From positions 1,189,501 to 1,253,500 of the forward strand of contig JABMCL010002470.1 in assembly GCA_018857735.1 (NCBI GenBank): 64,000 nt of DNA, given 5' to 3'. This document shows, piece after piece, positions 56,134-64,000 of the stretch; within the stretch, counting starts at the first letter, position 1, and every line of letters starts with the position of its first letter. Made by a program: the position numbers and the translations under genes. Under the pieces are notes generated by a model. It was not told the DNA's origin. It ran no database searches and worked only from the letters and a program-made list of their open reading frames with translations. Source of the stretch: Alviniconcha marisindica (taxonomy: Eukaryota > Mollusca > Gastropoda > Provannidae).

Positions 56134-56338
56134 ACATGGTGCTTAACGTCCACAGAAACCATAAGGCTTATTAGGGACGGGGAGAAGGGGGGGAGGGGGT
56201 ATGGAGCAGGGGGAAGAGGGAGATTATCGCTACACAGTCACCTCCAGAATGACGTCTGCATTAAGATGGGCAGCGATGAGAGTCATTTTAATGTTTCATT
56301 AATTGTGAGAGACAAAGTCACAAGACAGTGTCCACAAT
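56134..56338 (-). repeat. SINE-A copy, head missing
   Basis: Ends at gacagtgtccacaatgaaac, before the tRNA-like part, and passes straight into the next copy of the tandem segment. Confidence 0.8.
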
Positions 56339-56452
56339 GAAACACTACCATCCACTGGTTCGTTCGTTTATTCCGGACGTGGAGCGATATTCCCTGCTTC
56401 CGCTTTACATGTGGCTAAATAAGGACGGCCTGAAGGACTCGAAGATTTACGA

Positions 56453-56800
56453 GTAAGTATACATGGTGCTTAACGTCCACAGAAAACAAGGTTTATTAGG
56501 GACGAGGAGAAAGGGGAGAAGGGGGAGCGGGTATGGAAGGAGGGGGGAGGGGAGGGGGGGACGGGGGAGAGGGAGATTATATACCTATCGCTACACTGTC
56601 ACCACCAGAATGACTCTTGCATTAAGATGAGCAGCGATGAGAGTCATTTTAATATTTCATTAATTGTGAGGGACAAAGTCACAAGACAGTGTCCACAGAC
56701 CACAACTTTTGAAGAGAAAGGAGAGCCGAAGCGGTATCGAACCGAGGTCCCTCTGGTTACCAGCCTAACGCCTTACCGCTAGGCCAAACCGGCTCACGAA
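56453..56800 (-). repeat. SINE-A copy
   Basis: Full-length with intact box A- and box B-like motifs, ending at ggccaaaccggctcac. Confidence 0.85.
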
Positions 56801-56825
56801 ACTACTGAACGCCCAAACACAACGG

Positions 56826-57055
56826 GAATTTGTGGCTCAGTGGTTGGCGGCATTGGCGTAACGTGCTGCACCCAGTGCCGCCGTAAACGCAGTGGCCAGG
56901 GTTCGATTCCTGAGAAGGCCAAATTCCAAGCCTCGCTTTCCGGCACCTTCCTCCACACTCTGTCAGAACTGGTTACACCACTGAAGGGACACTCTTTATC
57001 TCCGCGCAGCTGTCCACCGACGATGTCAGCGCCCTCCGGAAGGTTTGGGTACTAA
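56826..57055 (+). repeat. SINE-D copy (tRNA-headed)
   Basis: The head ttgtggctcagtggttggcg with box B-like GGTTCGATTCC is followed by a body with cgctttccggcaccttcctc and cgcgcagctgtccaccgacg, ending aaggtttgggtactaa. Copies in - orientation lie at 58228-58395 and, headless, at 58604-58930. Confidence 0.75.
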
Positions 57056-57088
57056 CTTGAAAAGACTGTGGGAGCAACATATCGTCGT

Positions 57089-57372
57089 GAGCCGGTTTGC
57101 TGGTAAACAGAAGGACCTCGGTTCGATACCGCTTCGGCTGTCCTTTCTCTTAAAAAATGTTGTGGTTTGTGGACACCGTCTTGTGACTTTGTCCCTCACA
57201 ATTAATGAAACATTAAAATGGCTGCCCATCTTAATGTAGGAATCATTCTGGTGGTGACAGCGTAGCGATAGGTATATAATCTCCCCCCCTCCTCCCCCCC
57301 CCCCCCATACCCACCCCTTTCCCCCGTCCCTAATAAGCCTTGTGCTTTCTGTGGACGTTAAATACCATGTTT
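57089..57372 (+). repeat. SINE-A copy with a deletion in the tRNA-like head
   Basis: GAGCCGGTTTG is joined directly to ctggtaaacag, removing the box A region and part of the anticodon arm. The rest is intact. Confidence 0.85.
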
Positions 57373-57454
57373 GTTACAGCGTCAAAGCAGGCATGACACG
57401 ATGCACGTCCGCCCCGCGTAAAAAAGAAAACAGAAAAAGTGTTCCGTCTCGAAA

Positions 57455-57766
57455 GTAAGTAAGTAAACATGGTGCCTATCGTCCACAGAAACCATGAGGC
57501 TTATTAGGGACGCGGAGAAGGGGGGGAAGGGGGTATGGAGGTGGGGGGAAGAGGGAGATTATATACCTATCGCTACACTGTCACCACCAGAATGATTCCT
57601 GCATTAAAATGACCAGCGATGAAAGCCATTTTAATGTTTCAGTAGGAAGTGATGGACAAAGTCACAAGACAGCGTCCACAAACCACAACCTTTTCGAAGA
57701 GAAAGGAGAGCCGAAGCGGTATCGAACCGAGGTCCTTTCGCTTACCACTAGGCCAAACCGGCTCAC
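57455..57766 (-). repeat. SINE-A copy
   Basis: Inverted relative to the copy at 57089, with a taagtaagtaag tail. The head lacks a short piece of the anticodon region. Confidence 0.85.
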
Positions 57767-57879
57767 CTTTTTCCCCGTCTCGATTCAAACGATTTTGGTT
57801 TTATTTGTGCTGGGGTCAGCAACGTGGGCAGTTATGTAAACGCCTAGTGTCATTTGAGTTGTCTGTTACGCACGTCCTG

Positions 57880-58128
57880 CTGTTTGAACATCAACGAAAA
57901 ACTGTCCGTTAGCTGACAGTTCTCGAAGACCTACGGCGTAACCATTTATGGCATTTGTTGGAGGAAGGATGTCGTAAACCAGTGCTTGGCCGGAATTTAC
58001 GTGAAGGCTACACGCAGACTCCAAGCACTGGTTTACGCATCCTTCCTTCAACCACTGCCGTATTTAGTTACGCCATAGGGTCCAGAAAACTGTCCGCTAA
58101 CGAGCAATTTTTTGTTAGTGCTCAAACA
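57880..58128. repeat. Fold-back element with arms of about 105 bp
   Basis: The left arm (ctgtttgaacatcaacg ... gtaaaccagtgcttgg) pairs with the right arm (ccaagcactggtttacg ... gtgctcaaacag) around a loop of about 40 bp. No transposase frame is present. Confidence 0.85.
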
Positions 58129-58227
58129 GTAGTAAGTTTGTTACAAACAACTCAAATTATATCAGACGTTTATTTTATAACTGACCATGTTGCTTACGCT
58201 AGCTGAAATAAAACCAGATTTCATTAA

Positions 58228-58395
58228 AGAGTGATAAAGAGTGCCCCTTCAGTGGTGTAACCAGTTCTGACAGAGTGTGGAGGAAGGTGCCGGAAAGCGA
58301 GGCTTGGAATTTGGTCTTCTCAGGAATCGAACCCTGGCCTCTGCGTTTACGGCGGCACTGGGTCCAGCACGTTACACCAATGCCGCTTACAAAGA
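58228..58395 (-). repeat. SINE-D copy
   Basis: Reverse complement of 56826-57010, with head and box B-like motif (gaatcgaaccctgg on the + strand). Confidence 0.75.
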
Positions 58396-58422
58396 CATAA
58401 GAATACACTCATTCCATCACAC

Positions 58423-58425
58423 ACA

Positions 58426-58501
<76 letters not shown>
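58423..58501. repeat. CA microsatellite
   Basis: (CA)n of nearly 80 bp with one break. Confidence 0.95.
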
Positions 58502-58506
<5 letters not shown>

Positions 58507-58603
58507 AATCGAGACGGAACTCTCTCTTTTTTTCTTCTTTTTTTAACCCGGGGTGGATGCGACTCATGTTTACGTGCGTGCTTGGGCGCTATGTTGCTTC
58601 TAC

Positions 58604-58930
58604 AGTCATATTAGTACCCACAACTTTTCGGAGGGCGCTAACCTCGTTGGTGGACAGCTGCGCGTAGATAAAGAGTGCCCCTTCAGTGGCGTAACCAATT
58701 CTGGCAGAGTTTGGAGGAAGGTGCCGGAAAGCGATGCTCGGACTGTGATTAGTACCCAAACCTTCCGGAGGGCGCGGACCGCGTCGGTGGACAGCTGCGC
58801 GGAGATAAAGAGAGCCCCTTCAGTGGCGTAACCAAATCTGGCAGAGTTTGTTGGAAGGTGCCGGAAAGCGATGCTCGTAGTTTGTAGGAAGGTGCCGGAA
58901 GGCGATGCTCGGAATGTGAGCTGCACGTCA
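58604..58930 (-). repeat. SINE-D body, two or more tandem pieces
   Basis: Two pieces without the tRNA-like head, each running from ccttccggagggcgc-type to gtgccggaaagcgatgctcg, plus a short third piece (58876-58915). Confidence 0.7.
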
Positions 58931-59121
58931 ATCCTCACTTTCCGGCATCCGTCCTCCAAATCTTGCTATTACTTATTTCTTCCGCTGCTGTCTTATTGAC
59001 ATCGTCCGCCAGTCTCACGCTCTCAGCGCCTTCCGTAATATTGCGAAAAGTCTAGGTACTAAGACTGCGGAATCCGCATGGCGTTGAAGCACGCAAGGTA
59101 AACATCTGGTGTGCCTGTCAG

Positions 59122-59200
59122 TAATAATAATAATAATAATAATAATAATAGATTATTTATGGCGCCCCATCTCTTAAGAACCCAGAATACACTCATTTCA

Positions 59201-59244
<44 letters not shown>
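59122..59244. repeat. TAA and CA microsatellites
   Basis: (TAA)n at 59122-59150 and (CA)n at 59203-59243, with unique sequence between. Confidence 0.95.
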
Positions 59245-59649
59245 GGGGGGAGAAAAGGAAAAAGAAGAGGTTAAAAAGTTCGGTCATGGTTCGGAGGAGT
59301 TTGTTGTTATTTGTGGTGGCGTAAGCTTTGTGAACTGCATTAAAAGAAACACCTGATAAAATCCGAGTTGTCTGTTACACGTTTAACTTCTTCTTGTCTT
59401 CTTTATTTTGCTTTAAATTATCTTCACGTAAGTGATATTAAACTGATCTTAAGATTATCAAGATAACATGTAATACAGTTCCTTGCCTTATCTTGAATCC
59501 GTTCCTTGCCTTATCTTGGATTGACAAAGTTTGATTTGTTAACGTCTTTGTCAGTATTTCGCCGTTTCCTATCTCTCGTGAAAAGCAACAGAACAGATTT
59601 CTGTCTGAAGTGTCGTTGTCGGCCTGGAAGGGATGTTTTCATGGACGGG

Positions 59650-60850
59650 GGAGGGGAGTTAGATCTGTGTAGACGAAAACAACTACGAGTAAACTTCTGG
59701 GGTCTAATTTTTGCGTGAGGGGAGTTAGATCTGTGTAGACAAAAACAACCATGAGTAAACTTCTGGGGACTAATTTTTGCGTGAGGGGAGTTAGATCTGT
59801 GTAGACGAAAACAACTAGTAAACATCTGGGGGCTAATTTTTGCGTGAGGGGAGTTAGATCTGTGTATACGAAAACAACTACGAGTAAACTTCTGGGGGCT
59901 AATTTTTGCGTGAGGGGAGTTAGATCTGTGTAGACAAAAACAACTACGAGTAAACTTCTGGGGGCTAATTTTTGCGTGAGGGGAGTTAGATCTGTGTAGA
60001 CAAAAACAACTACGAGTAAACTTCTGGGGTCTAATTTTTGCGTGAGGGGAGTTAGATCTGTGTAGACAAAAACAACCATGAGTAAACTTCTGGGGACTAA
60101 TTTTTGCGTGAGGGGAGTTAGATCTGTGTAGACGAAAACAACTAGAGTAAACTTCTGGGGGCTAATTTTTGCGTGAGGGGAGTTAGATCTGTGTAGACGA
60201 AAACAACTACGAGTAAACTTCTGGGGGCTAATTTTTGCGTGAGGGGAGTTAGATCTGTGTACCCGAAAATAACTACGAGTAAACTTCTGTGGGCTAATTT
60301 TTGCGTGAGGGGAGTTAGATCTGTGTAGACGAAAACAACTAGTAAACATCTGGGGGCTAATTTTTGCGTGAGGGGAGTTAGATCTGTGTAGACGAAAAGA
60401 ACTACGAGTAAACTTCTGGGGGCTAATTTTTGCGTGAGGGGAGTTAGATCTGTGTACCCGAAAACAACTACGAGTAAACTTCTGTGGGCTAATTTTTGCG
60501 TGAGGGGAGTTAGATCTGTGTAGACGAAAACAACTACGAGTAAACTTCTGGGGGCAAATTATTGCGTGAGGGGAGTTAGATCTGTGTAGACGAAAACAAC
60601 TACGAGTAAACTTCTGGGGGCTAATTTTTGCGTGAAGGGAGTTAGATCTGTGTACCCGAAAACAACTACGAGTAAACTTCTGGGGGCTAATTTTTGCGTG
60701 AGGGGAGTTAGATCTGTGTAGACGAAAACAACTACGAGTAAACTTCTGGGGGCAAATTATTGCGTGAGGGGAGTTAGAGCTGTGTAGACGAAAACAACTC
60801 TTAGTAAAACTTCTAGGGGCTAATTTTTTGCGTGAGAGGAGTAAATCTGG
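59650..60850. repeat. 66-bp minisatellite, about 18 units
   Basis: The unit contains gagttagatctgtgtagacg, aaaacaactacgagtaaac and gctaatttttgcgtgag. Substitutions and a few small deletions separate units. The 66-bp period keeps long - strand frames open (up to 469 codons from 61048); since the frame changes inside the array and no splice or start context supports it, I do not call a gene. Confidence 0.95.
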
Positions 60851-61299
60851 CTTGGCCGCGAAGTTAAACTGGCGCACGCGAGATGCATCCTGCGGATTGG
60901 AGTGCGGAATTAATCTCGCGGGGGAGTAAATCTGGCTATTACACCGGCTGTGTGATGTTGCTCCCACACCGTGTGTCCCAACACCACTACGCCCAACTAC
61001 ACCCAAAGGTGCATTCCCGCTCGCGACCCTGTCGACAGAGACCCACAAGGATAGACGTCAGATCGTTGGTAGGCTACCATCCGAAGGAGATCCTGCACAC
61101 TGCTGCGCGGCCACTTCGGTCGTGTCCAGTGATGCCTGTTCTGAATCAATACACTTAGAACACAGCCTGTATGCCCCCTGCTGCATAACGACGATGCTAC
61201 GTAGACAGGTCGCGAAGCAAAACCGTTAATTCTAAGGTTTTCTTTTGGTCTCTTTTTCCTGCTGAATAAACAATTAACAATTTATTTAAGTCACGGTAA

Positions 61300-61380
61300 T
61301 GGTTACCCCCCCCCCCCTCCCCGCGCGCTCCTCCGACCCCCCCCCCCCCCCCCAACTCCCCTGACCCCCTCTCTCTCCCC
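61300..61380. repeat. C-rich low-complexity stretch
   Basis: Two C runs of 11-16 bases around cgcgcgctcctccgacc. Confidence 0.85.
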
Positions 61381-61478
61381 ACATCCTCACCCGGATTGTT
61401 GAATCTGGGGCAATTCCTTAATTGGTGCAGACTACCATTTGGGCGATCGTCTTGCCGGACAGAGTGACCAGGAAAAAA

Positions 61479-61485
<7 letters not shown>

Positions 61486-61548
<63 letters not shown>
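61486..61548. repeat. GA microsatellite
   Basis: (GA)n after an A run. Confidence 0.95.
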
Positions 61549-61550
<2 letters not shown>

Positions 61551-61810
61551 TAGGTGAGGCCATGAGACATCTGTCCCATTGCCAGGGTCCTCAGCAGTCC
61601 TGGCATGGGTCGATGCTTAAAGGAACTGATCTTCTTTCTTCCAACTATTCTCGCCCCCCCACCCCCCTCCCCCCCCCTCCAACAGAAGAGTTCAAAAGAA
61701 GAAAAGCTCAAGGATGCTGGTTTTGAATATCGCATTATTATTATTCTAATTGTATTTATTTATTTCGAATTAAAAGCCCAAACCAAAACAAGAACAACAA
61801 GAACACCTCC

Positions 61811-61811
61811 C

Positions 61812-61885
<74 letters not shown>

Positions 61886-61887
61886 AC
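61811..61887. repeat. CAA microsatellite
   Basis: About 25 copies of CAA. Confidence 0.95.
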
Positions 61888-62019
61888 GAGGAGGAAGGGA
61901 ATCCGCATAGCTGTTTTTCACTCGAGTTCTCTTTCGTCTTTGTTTTTTTTTTTTTTTTTTAAATTGACGTTGGCATTTGTGCCCAGTACACTGTGTTAGT
62001 GACGAATGAAGGCTGGTGT

Positions 62020-62086
62020 GTGTGTTGTGTGGTGTGTGTGTGTGTGCGTGCGTGCGGTGGTGGTGTGTGTGTGTGCGTGCGTGTCG

Positions 62087-62126
<40 letters not shown>

Positions 62127-62146
62127 TGTGTGTGTGTGTGCGTGTT
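62020..62146. repeat. GT/CGTG microsatellite
   Basis: (GT)n and (CGTG)n tracts. Confidence 0.95.
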
Positions 62147-62674
62147 GCTGTTGTTTTCCACTTGAAGCGTCTCAACGTCGATGTAGTTTATATTTCAGTT
62201 CTGTGCAGCGCGCCAAGGTCGGTTTTAATCTTAGAGGCTCGCGCTTTATAAATATGTCATAATAATTATGCTTATTATTTAAAATGAACAAAAATGAATA
62301 TTAACCGGTAACGCTTAAAAAGAAGAAAAAATGCAAATACTTTTGAACACTAAAATAATGCCGCGAGCAGCACGGACAAAAACGGCATCCTTAACATGGG
62401 GAACAAAGTGACGCAGAACCGATAGAAAAACTAAGTTTTAACGTGCCGGTAAAGTCGTCTCAGGAAGATCTAGATACACAGCGACACTGGGAACACTGAC
62501 TGATACATGTGCATGATTCAAATAGCTAGTCGCTGATAAACTCGAGTTTTAACTGATTCCAAACACTGAAGTTCCAACTATTATCAGACGACGGAGATAT
62601 CTGGACCCGTTCCCATTCGCTTGCTGCATACAGAGCATCTTCGCTACGGCAAACACCCACAACGCCCAGAAGAC

Positions 62675-63645
62675 AACCGGAGGCTTGGTCTCGCTAGCAT
62701 CTCGTGCAGAGAGTTCTGTGTTCTCGCTAGCTTCTTCTGCAGAGGATTCTGTTCTTGCCAGCATCTTGTGCTGTGTTCTGTGTTCTCGCTAGCAGTTGTG
62801 TAAAAGGTTCTGTGTTCTCGCTAGCTTATTCTGCAGAGGGTTCTGTTCTTGCCAGCATCTTGTGCTGTGTTCTGTGTTCTCGCTAGCAATTGTGTAAAAG
62901 GTTCTGTGTTCTCGCTAGCTTCTTCTGCAGAGGATTCTGTTCTTGCCAGCATCTTGTGCTGTGTTCTGTGTTCTCGCTAGCAGTTGTGTAAAAGGTTCTG
63001 TTTTCTCGCTAGCTTATTCTGCAGAGGGTTCTGTTCTTGCCAGCATCTTGTGCTGTGTTCTGTGTTCTCGCTAGCAATTGTGTAAAAGGTTCTGTGTTCT
63101 CGCTAGCTTCTTCTGCAGAGGATTCTGTTCTTGCCAGCATCTTGTGCTGTGTTCTGTGTTCTCGCTAGCAATTGTGTAAAAGGTTCTGTGTTCTCGCTAG
63201 CAATTGTGCAGAGGGTTGTGTGTTCTCACAAGCATCTTGTACAGAGGGTTCCGTGTTATCTCTAGCAATTGTGAAAGGGTTCTGTGTTCTCACCAGCATC
63301 TTATACAGAGGGTTCTGTGTTCTCGCCAGCAATTGTGAAAGGGTTCTGTGTTCACACTAGCAATTGTGCAGATGGTTCTGTGTTCTCGCTAGCATTTTGT
63401 GCAGATGGTTCTGCGTTCTCACCAGCATCTTGTGCAGAGGGTTCTGTGTTCTCGCCAGCATCTTGTGCAGAGGGTTCTGTATTCTCACTAGCAGTTGTGA
63501 AAGGGTTCTGTGTTCTCACTAGCAATTGTGAAAGGGTTCTGTGTTCTCGCTAGCATCTTGTGCAGAGGGTTCTGTGTTCTCGCCAGCATCTTGTGCAGAG
63601 GGTTCTGTGTTCTCGCCGGCATTTTGTGCAGAGGGCAGTTTTCCA
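62675..63645. repeat. Roughly 31-bp minisatellite with a 94-bp higher-order unit
   Basis: Monomers with ttctgtgttctcgctagc and either agttgtgtaaaagg, ttcttctgcagagg or atcttgtgctgtg. Between about 62690 and 63190 three monomer types repeat in fixed order with a period of about 94 bp; further right the order breaks down. The array ends about 15-30 bases before the start codon of the candidate exon at 63660. Confidence 0.95.
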
Positions 63646-63659
63646 GTCCACTGACCAGC

Positions 63660-63726
63660 ATGACACTCGGGTTTCTTGTGACCACTCTTGCTGGTCTGCT
63701 GCTGCTGAGCATCTTGGTGATGGGAG
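63660..63726 (+). CDS. Candidate first coding exon of a secreted or membrane protein (partial)
   Basis: ATG at 63660 opens MTLGFLVTTLAGLLLLSILV, then MG, and the exon ends GGGAG|GTGAGT. This is a convincing signal peptide or membrane anchor followed by a strong donor. The start is the first ATG after the minisatellite. Nothing further can be said about the product because the next exon is beyond the window. Confidence 0.55.
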
Positions 63727-63903
63727 GTGAGTGCTTTTTTTTTCTTTTTTTCTCTCTCCTCATTTTATTGCATGGTAGTTCATTATTCATCGAACTTGTC
63801 GCCATTCCCCTCCTCCTCCTCCTCCTCTTCCCGGGTGTTTGTTTTTAGATTGGGCTTGTTGATCTGAGTTGAGCATAGTTTGAGACTTTATAGCAAGGGC
63901 CTT

Positions 63904-64000
63904 GGTAAGTAAGTAAACATGATGCTTAACCTCCACAGAAACCATAAGGCGTACCAGTTAGGGACGGGGAGAAGGGGGGGGGGGGGGGGGGGAGAGGGAG
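63904..64000 (-). repeat. SINE-A copy, cut by the window edge
   Basis: Begins with a taagtaagtaaacatg tail and cttaacctccacagaaacc; a G run of about 18 bp follows. The tRNA-like head would be beyond 64000. Confidence 0.85.

Larger units (their letters stand above)
55130..56800. repeat. Tandem segment with SINE-A in each copy, 3 copies
   Basis: A block with ctggtttaacact, gttcgttcgtttattccgga and ggcctgaaggactcgaa, followed each time by a SINE-A in - orientation, occurs three times. The copies begin at about 55130, 55932 and 56346; the last has a shortened front and the middle one a SINE without its tRNA-like head. SINE borders are about 55324-55657, 56134-56338 and 56453-56800. Confidence 0.85.

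Overview
This is a window of animal nuclear DNA. Genes are split into short exons with GT/AG borders, introns are kilobase-sized, and the rest is microsatellites, minisatellites, tRNA-headed SINEs and fold-back elements. The repeat style suggests a lophotrochozoan, probably a gastropod mollusc, but that is inference; the sequence itself only proves a metazoan.

Layout. Positions 1-1090 hold a 57-bp minisatellite. The last three coding exons of PDCD4 (+ strand) lie at 1336-3166, followed by a long 3' UTR or flank reaching up to about 8250. Positions 8700-16000 are a repeat nursery: nested SINEs, inverted pairs and hairpin elements. A large gene on the - strand runs from its start codon at 45130 down to about 16740. 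I could join 21 coding exons in one continuous reading frame; the 22nd (last) exon is ambiguous. It encodes a coiled-coil protein of about 850-900 residues with a Cys/His cluster and a helical C-terminal half, which I do not recognise with certainty. A second - strand gene (52199-49038) has two coding exons that join into a 653-residue protein with 14 C2H2 zinc fingers. Positions 53000-63650 are again repeats: long GA and CA tracts, SINEs, a SINE-containing tandem segment, a fold-back element, a 66-bp array and a roughly 94-bp higher-order array. The window ends with a possible first coding exon of a secreted protein (+, 63660-63726) and a SINE cut by the window edge.

The most striking observation concerns the large - strand gene. 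At seven exon borders, the neighbouring intron holds a tandem array whose repeat unit includes the splice site and 9-20 exonic bases. Four are at donors (exons 5, 9, 10, 17) and three at acceptors (exons 4, 12, 13). At most of them the joined border reads AG|GT. This fits growth of minisatellites out of tandem duplications that span splice sites, a process discussed as a source of new introns. It also leaves the gene with dozens of decoy splice sites.

The three genes show no evident shared pathway. PDCD4 and the large gene are convergent. The large gene and the zinc-finger gene lie in tandem on the - strand.
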